Shown here piece by piece: positions 56,408 through 64,000 of a DNA stretch of 64,000 nucleotides (positions within the stretch are counted from its first letter, which is position 1; every line of letters begins with the position of its first letter). The position numbers were made by a program, and so were the translations under genes. A model generated the notes under the pieces. That model worked only from the letters and a program-made list of their open reading frames with translations, searched no databases and was not told the origin of the DNA. Source of the stretch: Candidula unifasciata (taxonomy: Eukaryota > Mollusca > Gastropoda > Stylommatophora > Geomitridae); contig CAJHNH020008543.1 in the NCBI GenBank assembly GCA_905116865.2, positions 621,106 to 685,105 of the forward strand, given 5' to 3'.

Positions 56408-58168
56408 CCACCCCTCTCCCCCCTCTGTGTGTGTGTGTTTGTGTGCGGTCGTGCCTATGTGAGTACGTGTTTCAACTAACCTGTTGTCACATTATCCAGT
56501 GTATTTACTTGTGTCATGTTCATGTATTAACCCATAGATTGCTCACATATGACACAGGTAACTAATTCGCGTCCTTTAACAGGTTTAGTCAAGACCGCCT
56601 CACTGTTCACTGCACCCGTTGCTCTCAAGTTTTCACTGTCTGGTGGGCCCTCGTAAAGTCAGAGTGTGCACTTTGTCCAGGATGTCCGAGCGCTTGCAAG
56701 CCTGCATTTATTGCGGCGCAGTTGGATACTGATCTTTTCTCCGCCCAGCCGGAACAACTGTACCACTTCCTTCTGTAGTGCAGAGTTCTCGATTACTTCT
56801 CCAAGCTCATCAATCAAAGATATATATATATGCTTGACTGCTAATGCAATTTTGGTTCTTTATTAATATCTTACCCCAGATAACGTCACAGGACAGTCCA
56901 ACAATTTAGAGGGTGGTAAGACTGGGTTTACCGGCTTTCTGACCCCAAAACATCTAGAACTGGCCCTAAACTCTACCCACTCAACCCACGAGAGAGTGCA
57001 GCCTAGGTCCCACGAATGCTTGCAGTGTAGGTACCACGACTGCGTTCAGCCTATCTACCACCACCTGAAATATTAGACTGTCCCGTGACCTGTGGATTTC
57101 CCCTGTTTAAGGTAGGATATTAATAAAGCACCGACATGTCTCATAACTAGTGTTTTTAGTGTTTGTAGTTCTGTTGGTAGTATTAGTAGTATCAGCAGCA
57201 GCAATTGTAGTAGTTATAATAGACACAGCGATATTAGTAGTAAAAGAACCCTTTTCCACGCCTTAGATGTATTAGGCATATAGGGCTAGGCCTATATTTT
57301 ATAGACCAATCAGCACTCGGTGGGTAATGTGATCAACATCACACTGACCGTCTTTACTTCTCAGAATATTACCTGGTATCCATTATAGGCTGGGAGCCAA
57401 TGTTATTTTTGACCAAGTCCAGCTCCGTTCGGATTTGAACTCACGATCTTCGGATTCGCAGGATCCATAGCGTCTAGACGCTACAACAATTGTATAAAAA
57501 AGTAAAAGTAAAGGACCCTTTTCCACGCCTTTAGGCGTATAGGGCATATAGGGCTAGACCTATATTTTATAGACCAATCGGCCCAAGATGGGTGATGTGG
57601 TCAGCATCACGCCGGCCACCTTTACTTCCCAGGACTGCACCTGGTACCCACTCAAGGCTGGGTCGACCTGGGAGCCAAGGTCATTTTCGAAAATAGTCCG
57701 GATTCGCCAGGGAGCGAACCCACAACCTTCCGATCCGCGGCGAGCGTCTAGCCGCTCGGCCACGGACAACAATTGTATGGCTCCCAAAATTAGTAGTCTT
57801 GGAAGTATAAGGAGCAATACTAGCGGTAGTGTCGGTAGCAGCAGCAGCAGTAGTAGTAGTTGTAGTTGTTGTTGTTGTAGACGCAGCAATATTAGACGCT
57901 GATGGAAGCTAGCAACCGTAAAAGTATACGGCTCAATAGTGTGGCTGTAGTTGTTTATTAGCAACTGAAGCAGCGGTTGCAGCTGAAGACACAAACGACA
58001 AAAGGGATAAGAGAACAAACTCACCAGGCATGAGAACCTGACCTTGGCACTGTCCTTGAAGACCCGCCATCTGCCAGTGGGCTGGGATAATGTGGGCACC
58101 AGGTACCAGACGTGAGGGAAGTACTGGGCAAACAGGCGGTCAAACTCTCCGTGCCACACCAGCTCCAT
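53173..58168 (-). CDS. 3CxxC zinc-finger protein, receptor-transporting-protein-like (complete, three exons)
   Basis: Minus-strand exons 58168-58025, 55948-55778 and 53337-53173 join in phase 0 to a 159-aa protein with a TGA stop. Order of parts: MELVWHGEFDRLFAQYFPHV and an N-region resembling that of RTP proteins; FSCL-KCGHGWTS, where the first CxxC is built across the exon 1/2 junction; the strand RVIFWFHLNYHINCGYVMFK; LYGQQCQRC with the second CxxC; YPEEVIKVVGNVYNRVGQVF; and SDLCQACKEGLC with a third. This is the zf-3CxxC fold (Pfam 3CxxC) of receptor-transporting proteins, which in vertebrates help odorant and other GPCRs reach the surface; no C-terminal membrane anchor is seen here. A possible acceptor (GATGACAG) sits one base before the ATG, so a 5' UTR exon or a longer N-terminus cannot be excluded. 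Possible polyadenylation signal at 53022-53027. Confidence 0.88.
53322..53550. repeat. Decayed 48-bp units overlapping the exon 3 acceptor
   Basis: TAGACATTGCCCACTACCTG followed by AAAGTAGATGTA at 53322-53353 matches the array unit at 27 of 32 positions and contains the exon 3 splice junction. Three to four further decayed units follow before LINE debris at 53550. Confidence 0.82.
53550..53810 (+). mobile_element. LINE 3' fragment interrupting the 48-bp repeat region
   Basis: Reads RCYGQRMKWFGHLVRM, then RKARGRPRKK and HWAATR. The WFGHLVRM and GRPRKK motifs are LINE C-terminal. Confidence 0.68.
53880..54140 (+). mobile_element. Second LINE 3' fragment in the same intron, ATG tail
   Basis: Reads YFGHINRRDKVETIIAEGMV, PGRRSRGRPTRRWAQDISDS, ELARERVSCSRLMKLTF and ends ACATGATGATGATGAG. 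Confidence 0.72.
54145..55250. repeat. 48-bp minisatellite in intron 2 of the 3CxxC gene
   Basis: From 54346 on, about 19 nearly identical 48-bp units (GTGGATGTAATAATTGCAGC, TGTTTTAGACATTGCCAACT, ACTGGGAA). Earlier units at 54145-54345 are decayed. More decayed units at 53322-53550 reach into exon 3. Confidence 0.95.
55283..55560 (+). mobile_element. GAA-tailed SINE copy in intron 2 of the 3CxxC gene
   Basis: From CCCTGTGTGAGTTCCGGGAC to AACTCCAAGAAGAAGAGG. It lies between the end of the 48-bp repeat and exon 2. Possible one-mismatch flank ATTACTTAG/ATTAGTTAG. Confidence 0.82.
55778..55948 (-). CDS. 3CxxC protein exon 2
   Basis: Acceptor GTCTTTAG, donor GTCAGG; 171 nt, phase 0 on both sides. 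Encodes KCGHGWTSMKGRVIFWFHLN to HAMWYPEEVIK, holding the core beta strands and two of the zinc-binding Cys pairs. Confidence 0.9.
56341..56404. repeat. (CT)n microsatellite
   Basis: Pure CT in intron 1 of the 3CxxC gene. Confidence 0.96.
57245..57485 (-). mobile_element. tRNA-derived SINE (family B), first of two adjacent copies
   Basis: Tail CCTTTTCCACGCCTTAGATG and core in reverse; head ends near CGTCTAGACGCTACAAC. In intron 1 of the 3CxxC gene. Confidence 0.82.
57503..57775 (-). mobile_element. tRNA-derived SINE (family B), best-preserved copy
   Basis: Minus strand: GTGGCCGAGCGGCTAGACGC (A box, tRNA-Ser/Leu-like), GGTTGTGGGTTCGCTCCC (B box), core AGGTGGCCGGCGTGATGCTG, and a tail of ACTTTT repeats next to the first copy. 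Confidence 0.87.
58025..58168 (-). CDS. 3CxxC protein exon 1
   Basis: Encodes 48 codons from MELVWHGEFDRLF to AKVRFSCL and ends at a GTGAGT donor. The open frame continues past the donor into SINE sequence, but homology stops exactly at the splice site. Confidence 0.85.
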
Positions 58169-58207
58169 TCTGTCATCACAGAGAGTTACATAACATTGTT
58201 TATGCTG

Positions 58208-58260
58208 TTTATTTTATCATCATTATCATCATCATCATCATCATTATCATCATCATCAAA
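58208..58260. repeat. (CAT)n microsatellite
   Basis: ATCATCATTATCATC repeats about 40 bp upstream of 3CxxC exon 1; possibly a LINE (ATG)n tail. Confidence 0.85.
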
Positions 58261-58399
58261 ACTATCAGTGATTTTTTTTTAAACTGTCGGTATACCACAG
58301 TAGGCGGAACTGACACCCTTTCAGCCATTACTTGTTGTCGGCGCTACTGTAAAAGACACTTAGCGATGAGTACCGGTACTTTTTTATAAATACATTGTG

Positions 58400-58580
58400 G
58401 TGAGCTGATGATGATGCCGTTCAACCCCACCAGGACATCAAATCGAGCGATTAACATCCGGTGACCCAAAGTACCACCATGAGGATAGCCCGGGGACAGA
58501 TCCCAAAAACCCCGTTCAACCCATAGGTTGGGTTATATTAGGGCCCCCGGCAACCGCCAAGGTGGGGGTTTTAAACAACA
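58400..58580 (-). repeat. Dispersed repeat, family D
   Basis: Minus strand reads AACCCCCACCTTGGCGG through GGGCCCTAATATAACCCAAC and GGTGGTACTTTGGGTCACCG to TGATGTCCTGGTGGGGTTGA. Confidence 0.78.
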
Positions 58581-58832
58581 ACAAAAAGTGCGTCCGACTT
58601 TGGGACGCAGGTTTAGTACATAACCTATTGTGGTGATTACCGACAGCTATTTTTTTTTTCTAGAGAAAGAAAACATTAATATTATTACTACTATTATTAT
58701 TTAATATTATACTGTATTAGATTTATATTAATGCACACAGGAGAGATGGCAATTTAGAACATTAAACACTCAAAGAGGTTACAATCCGGAAAATCCCAGA
58801 TACCCTATTCAACCCTTAAAGAGGTTACAATC

Positions 58833-59208
58833 CGGTAAATCCCTGATTTTTTTTTTTTTTAAATTAATGAAACTGTAGTTTAATTTGTGAATACATCTCA
58901 TCGATAAAAACTGTGGACGCAGAGGGACTCAGTTCTTGTACAAGAAGGGGAATTCCAGTTTTAACTGTACGGCCTTATAAATCTGGAGCTGGCTTTGGTT
59001 GATCCCAAACACAGTCCTGGAACAATTCTCATGAAGAGACTGCAACGTTTCCCTGTCTGTCATCCTCACTTCAAGCAGGTCATACACTTCGATCAACTGC
59101 TACTGATACATGCTGACTCGTCCTTGCCCTGACAGGAACTGGGAACATTCCAGCAATTTGCCAAAAAGACTCATAAAGCTAGCAAAACTTTCTCGGTAAA
59201 TCCCTGAT
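58833..59208. repeat. 15-bp target-site duplications around the retrocopy
   Basis: CGGTAAATCCCTGAT is perfect at 58833-58847 and 59194-59208. The empty site reads through a short GGTTACAATCC repeat that also occurs at 58776-58795 and after 59220. Confidence 0.85.
58848..59193 (-). pseudogene. Processed retrocopy of an unidentified cDNA, with poly(A) and 15-bp target duplications
   Basis: Read on the minus strand, the segment encodes ...FASFMSLFGKLLECSQFLSG, a premature TAG (a CAG changed to TAG), QLIEVYDLLEVRMTDRETLQ, SLHENCSRTVFGINQSQLQ and KLEFPFLYKN before TGA. An untranslated stretch with ATTAAA follows, then a run of A's (T's at 58848-58860 on the plus strand). Both ends abut the same 15 bp, CGGTAAATCCCTGAT, at 58833-58847 and 59194-59208. 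This is a 5'-truncated mRNA copied in by LINE machinery. I do not recognise the parent gene; the helical C-terminus should identify it by search. It is dead: truncated, with an internal stop and no promoter. Confidence 0.85.
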
Positions 59209-59363
59209 ACCCTATTCAACCCTCAAAGAGGTTACAATCGGGACACCGATAACAGTTGCATTAATCAGGCTGGTGTAAATAACAGTCCTGTGAGGGTCTG
59301 ACAAGGATGATTCTCGACCATGGATTCGCCTGTTAGGTTTACTAGAAATGCAAAGTTAATTAG

Positions 59364-59910
59364 TTAGTTAGTTGGGTTATCCTCATTGCACTCCGGACAT
59401 GTCCATAGGTGCTCAGATCCTCCCCTCAGTATGAACCCCAACGTCCGATGGCTAATAGTACCAGTTCTATGTTGATTAACAAGTCTTCTGGCGTGTCTGG
59501 TGTGCGTCTCGTTTTTTGCTGTGCCGATCTTAATTCCCAAGTCTGCCATTCTGGCGAGTGATGTGGATTCACTGCCACCAAAGTCCTCTATCCTTCCCAT
59601 TTCTCTGAGGGTATTGATAATATCAGCATGATCCATAGGCTGACCGTCGGTAGTGATAGCGGATCCAGCCAACCTGTCAGCTCTTTCATTTCCATCGACG
59701 CCTGCGTCTCCCGGAACAAAAATAAAGGTGACTCCACGCACAGTGGACTTCTGTAATGATTCAAGCCATTGCCTTCGCACTGAACCTGCCTGAACCCTCC
59801 GGATCATACTCATTGAATCACTGAGTATGCATACACGGGTGTATTTTTGTGTTTCAAGCCAGGCAAACGCTTGCATCACTGCCATCACCTCCATCGTCAT
59901 GCTGCTGGTT
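59364..59910 (-). mobile_element. LINE RNase H and C-terminal fragment
   Basis: Minus strand, uninterrupted for 178 codons: MEVMAVMQAFAWLETQKYTR, VCILSDSMSMIRRVQAG, FIFVPGDAGVDGNERADRLA, and a C-terminal zinc knuckle HLWTCPECNEDNPTN. RNase H acidic residues E-D-D are visible; the first Asp lies upstream and is lost. Belongs to the I/R1-like group that carries RNase H. Confidence 0.85.
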
Positions 59911-61364
59911 GCAAAGGCTTCAATTCAAACACAAACAGATGTAGTCACATCTTTCATGGAAACACGGTTATATTAATTAAAGTGTCCAAGTTGTTTACGC
60001 TATACATGTTCTACGGTTACTTCACACAACCCACCGGTTCTCTTCACGCACCCACTACACCAGGGCTTGCGGGCCAGATCTGGGCAAGTAGCCTGTGGAT
60101 CAGTGCCAGATGTTTTCTATTTTTGATGTTCAGGTCTCTGGTCCGTGACTGACGATCCCCTTTTTCAAAAGTTGGCCCCCTCAGTAAACTTAGTTGTTAG
60201 CCCTGCAGAACATACACGTAGAAAACAGGCTTTGAGAAAGTGGCTCCAGAATCTTCTAAAGCCAGACTAAGCCGAGGATCGACAACACGTGACCAGATAA
60301 TCCGGCTACAACATCTCCCGCCGGGATCTGCTCGTATCTCCCGGGCAGCCCAGGCCTGGGCATCACACTTGGCGACCCTAGCAGGGGAAGCAATACTGTC
60401 GATTTAGGGGATCGTTTTTTCCATATTTGTTACCGCCCTTGTTCTGTCTATTAGTGTCGACTCGATGTGTCGCTGTCGCAGCCAGGGGCGGAACCAGGGC
60501 AGTAGGAAGTGGAAAGAGGAGGGGGAGAGAGGCTTAAGCACATTGAAGCCCCCATTATACTTTTCATATAGGGGTTAAGCTGCACCCCTCCCCCAAAACC
60601 ATGTATAGAGCTTGTCCTTCTAAATTTGATGTTCTAGTGTGTCGTTTCTATTCGCCACTCAGCCCATAATTTTATTCACTTAAATAAGACTTACGCATTT
60701 GAGCCATTTTCCCCCTCTAGAAATTTTGTAAGAGGTTCAGAATTACCCATCTCTAAATTGTCTTTGTCTGGGCTCCCCTGGGCTCAACGTGCACTTGTAT
60801 CTTTAAGTCTTTACACCAGGTCGTGCAAGTAACAGCAGGACACACAAACACACATTTCCGACTAAACGAGATCAGCTGAATGAATCCAACATGCTGGTTC
60901 CTGGTGGCAGACATGGCATCACAGAAGGACATCTCTGGTGTTACGGATTAAATCGTTTCTGTCGGATCTTCCATCCACGGCTACCCGGGGAGACATGCGC
61001 CATTTATCACCTGCTACCAGTGGACCTTTGACCTCCTTCGGTGCTGATGAAAATGTCCCCCCCCCCCTTTCCCCCTTCAGTTTTTAACTTAGCTGTTGCT
61101 TGTCATGTCTAAGTTTGTGAAAGTCTCATCATCACTATCACCATCATCGTCATCCTCTTCCATCACTCTATTCACGAGTGCTGCTTTTCAGAGATCCCTT
61201 TGAGTAGTCGCATCAGCTAAGGAGTTCAGTCTTGGTGAAACTCTCTGGGCATGCGGTAAGCAGCTCTGAGAGAGTCCCAGTCGTGCTGTGCAATTATTGT
61301 AAGTTATCCTCTGACCTTTAAACTGTTACAACATGGAAGGTAAATTATAGCGTTACTGGGGACA
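59911..61364. other. Intergenic stretch upstream of the 3CxxC gene, no gene seen
   Basis: Some GC-richer text at 60280-60380 and 60880-61040; no open frame or repeat recognised. It could hold the 3CxxC promoter and a 5' UTR exon. Confidence 0.4.
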
Positions 61365-61555
61365 TAGCAGCGTCCGTGGCTTAGGCGTTGCGAGTCCGAC
61401 TCGTAATTCCAAAGTACCACGATCGAAACCCATTGCTGACCACATTACCCATCTAGTGCCGATTGGTTTGTAAAAATATGGTTACTCTTTCCCATATGCC
61501 CGATACGCCTAAAGGCGGGAAACATGATATTTACTTATTTTACTTTACTTAGGGA
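61365..61555 (+). mobile_element. tRNA-derived SINE, mixed head and family-B tail
   Basis: Head CCGTGGCTTAGGCGTTGCGA and B box CGATCGAAACCC; tail CCCATATGCCCGATACGCCT then TTTACTTTACTT. The head is like that at 11950-12160. Confidence 0.75.
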
Positions 61556-61979
61556 CACACATTTACTTAAAGAAGCAGGTAGAATTCTACTGTAACCGTA
61601 TTGTGCCCCAGAGTAACTATTTTATAGGGCTGAGGTTTTTTTTTTTTTTTTTGCATTTGCTCCTGTTGCATTCGCATTCAAGTAAGTTACTCGTGCGACT
61701 CTGTGACTTAACGGTTAGTGAATGCAGTTAACAATGTTATGATTCTCGGTAACTTGAGTTCGTTCCCCGCGGTGGAAAGTATAAAAGGGAAACATTCTCG
61801 TGGTTTTCGGATGGAAGTACGAGAAGCGCACCGTGGAAGATATTGGTGCCTCACCACGTAATATTCCCAAAGACAACAATGGTATATTGTAGAAACCTTT
61901 ATTGTGGAGGCGGTACAGACAAGTTTTTAGTATTCTTAGACAGCATGAAGTTTTTATGATATATGTCTGTATGTAAGTT

Positions 61980-62160
61980 GTACAACACCAGGACATCACA
62001 CATAGCGATAAACACCCGGTGACACAAAGTGCCATCATGCGGATGAGGATCACCCGTGGGAATGTCCCGGAAACCCCGTCAGCTGTTAGGCCTTATTCCA
62101 GGCCCGGCTATATTTAGGGCCCCCGCCAAAAGACAGGGTGGGGCTTCAAGATAACTAAAA
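61980..62160 (-). repeat. Dispersed repeat, family D
   Basis: Minus strand: AAGCCCCACCCTGTCTTTTG, GGGCCCTAAATATAGCC, GGCACTTTGTGTCACCGGGT and TGATGTCCTGGTG. Confidence 0.78.
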
Positions 62161-62541
62161 TTGCATTCAACAATGGGATGAAGAGATTATCAACACGATA
62201 TACAGTGACTGTGTTAAATCATTGGGTGCAAGTTGTGCTGGTATCCAGAAATGTAATTATGTTTTTAAAAATTAGGCTCTGACAGTTAGTATTTTTCCTT
62301 TCCCGAAAAACCTAGGTAACACACGAGCTCCTTTTTGTATTCACTGACTATCACAGGTATCAAATCGGAAGCTGAAGTTTTAGCCAATACACTTATCATA
62401 TACAATATCACCCATCTGTCCCTCAAGCCCTGATTGGACAAGTTATTCAATGGAGCAATGGATACACAAAAGGCTCTTCTGTCACGACAAGCAGTCGGTG
62501 AGGGTCACTTCACATGAAAACTGGACTGGTCTGACACGCTT

Positions 62542-62545
<4 letters not shown>

Positions 62546-62606
<61 letters not shown>
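62546..62606. repeat. (CT)n microsatellite
   Basis: Pure CT followed by T15-16. Confidence 0.96.
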
Positions 62607-62614
<8 letters not shown>

Positions 62615-62636
62615 TTTTTTACTCTCTCGCTCGCAG

Positions 62637-63694
62637 TATCAGTAGTAGTAGAAGCAGCAGTATCAGTAGTAGTAGCATTAGCAGCAGCAGTAGTATAAGT
62701 AGTAGCAGAGCAGCAGTATCAGTATTAGTAGCAGAGCAGTAGTATCAGTATTAGTAGCAGAGCAGTAGTAGCAGTATCAGTATTAGTAGCAGAGCAGTAG
62801 TAGTAGCAGAGCAGCAGTATCAGTAGTAGTAGCAGAGCAGCAGTATCAGTAGTAGTAGCAGAGCAGTAGTAGCAGTATCAGTATTAGTAGCAGAGCAGTA
62901 TTAGTAGCAGAGCAGTATTAGTAGCAGAGCAGTATTAGTAGCAGAGCAGTATTAGTAGCAGAGCAGTAGCAGCAGTATCAGTATTAGTAGCAGAGCAGTA
63001 GCAGCAGTATCAGTATTAGTAGCAGAGCAGTATCAGTATTAGTAGCAGAGCAGTATTAGTAGCAGAGCAGTAGCAGCAGTATCAGTATTAGTAGCAGAGC
63101 AGTAGCAGCAGTATCAGTATTAGTAGCAGAGCAGTATTAGTAGCAGAGCAGTATTAGTAGCAGAGCAGTATTAGTAGCAGAGCAGTAGTAGTAGCAGAGC
63201 AGTAGTAGTAACAGAGCAGTAGCAGCAGTATCAGTATTAGTAGCAGAGCAGTAGTAGTAGCAGAGCAGTAGTAGTAGCAGAGCAGTAGCAGCAGTATCCG
63301 TATTAGTAGCAGAGCAGTAGTAGTAGCAGAGCAGTAGTAGCAGAGCAGTATTAGTAGCAGAGCAGTAGTAGTAGCAGAGCAGTAGTAGTAGCAGAGCAGT
63401 AGCAGCAGTATCAGTATTAGTAGCAGAGCAGTAGTAGTAGCAGAGCAGTAGTAGTAGCAGAGCAGTAGTAGTAGCAGAGTAGTAGCAGCAGTATCAGTAT
63501 TAGTAGCAGAGCAGTAGTAGTAGCAGAGCAGTAGCAGCAGTATCAGTATTAGTAGCAGAGCAGTATTAGTAGCAGAGCAGTATTAGTAGCAGAGCAGTAT
63601 TAGTAGCAGAGCAGTATTAGTAGCAGAGCAGTAGTAGTAGCAGAGCAGTAGTAGTAACATCAGCAGTAGTAGTAGTAATAGTAGCAGCAGCAAC

Positions 63695-63793
<99 letters not shown>

Positions 63794-63830
63794 TGTAGTT
63801 GTAGTAGTAGTAGTAGTAGTAGTATACGAG
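62637..63830. repeat. Complex AGT/AGC trinucleotide satellite
   Basis: Built from AGCAGAGCAGTAGTAGT, AGCAGAGCAGTATTAGT and GCAGCAGTATCAGTATTAGT blocks in changing order, ending in pure (AGT)n at about 63700-63825. Confidence 0.95.
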
Positions 63831-63834
63831 GAGG

Positions 63835-63960
63835 GGTAGGAGAATAATAATAATAAGAAGAAGAAGAAGAAGCAGGAGAAGAAGAAGGAAAAGAAGAGGA
63901 GGAGGACGACGACGAAAGCTGAAAAGGAGGAGCAGAAGATTATTATTTTAATGGAAATTA
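63835..63960. repeat. Purine-rich (GAA)/(GGA) stretch
   Basis: AATAATAATAAGAAGAAGAA then GGAGGAGGACGACGACG; low complexity next to the AGT array. Confidence 0.8.
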
Positions 63961-64000
63961 TGATTATGGTGATGTTGACAGTAGTGGTGGTAATGGTGAT

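Noticed and set aside
57560..58168. 202-codon minus-strand frame as one exon
   Set aside because: Only the first 48 codons match the 3CxxC family. Homology stops at a consensus donor and resumes at 55948; the rest is intron and SINE.
61785..61795. TATAAAAGGG as a promoter
   Set aside because: A good TATA match on the plus strand, but no plus-strand gene or exon follows within the window.

Overview
The window is animal nuclear DNA. It holds three intron-rich genes with GT-AG splice sites, set in a dense bed of non-LTR retrotransposon debris, SINEs, minisatellites and microsatellites. No bacterial-style operons or RNA genes were seen. The gene types, repeat load, long CT/GA, CA and AGT microsatellites and G-homopolymers suggest a marine lophotrochozoan, most likely a mollusc (gastropod). 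That assignment is inference, not proof.

Layout: (1) 404-21937, plus strand, an SLC6-family sodium-coupled amino-acid transporter in 13 visible exons. Its start codon is the last three bases of exon 1. Two segments that every SLC6 protein needs (end of TM8 plus TM9, and the loop into TM11) have no visible exon, so the copy is either missing sequence in the assembly or damaged. (2) 22-34 kb, no host gene seen. This part holds a large RTE-like LINE (28.4-31.9 kb, minus) split by a second LINE 3' end that is flanked by a ~120-bp duplication, a Penelope-like GIY-YIG tail, and an RNase H-bearing LINE whose reading frame contains an in-frame GA microsatellite. (3) 34530-35675, a short hAT-type DNA transposon with perfect 8-bp target duplications, ending 43 bp before a start codon. 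(4) 35719-47080, plus strand, a complete six-exon SFT2-domain gene, closest in kind to SFT2D3 (210 aa). (5) 50.9-51.4 kb, a 29-bp minisatellite open in all three forward frames. (6) 53173-58168, minus strand, a three-exon gene for a 159-aa 3CxxC zinc-finger (receptor-transporting-protein-like) protein. A 48-bp minisatellite in its second intron resembles its own exon-3 splice acceptor. (7) 58.4-64 kb, a processed retrocopy with poly(A) and 15-bp target duplications, another RNase H LINE tail, SINE pieces, and a >1-kb AGT/AGC array running to the window end.

At the scale of the whole window, one SINE family with a (GAA)n tail and a constant 5' end occurs about 14 times. Several RNase H-encoding LINE tails end in the same GAACG-plus-(GAA)n motif, which suggests which LINE moved the SINE. 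The three host genes are functionally unrelated: plasma-membrane amino-acid uptake, Golgi/endosome vesicle fusion, and receptor trafficking or a related zinc-finger role.
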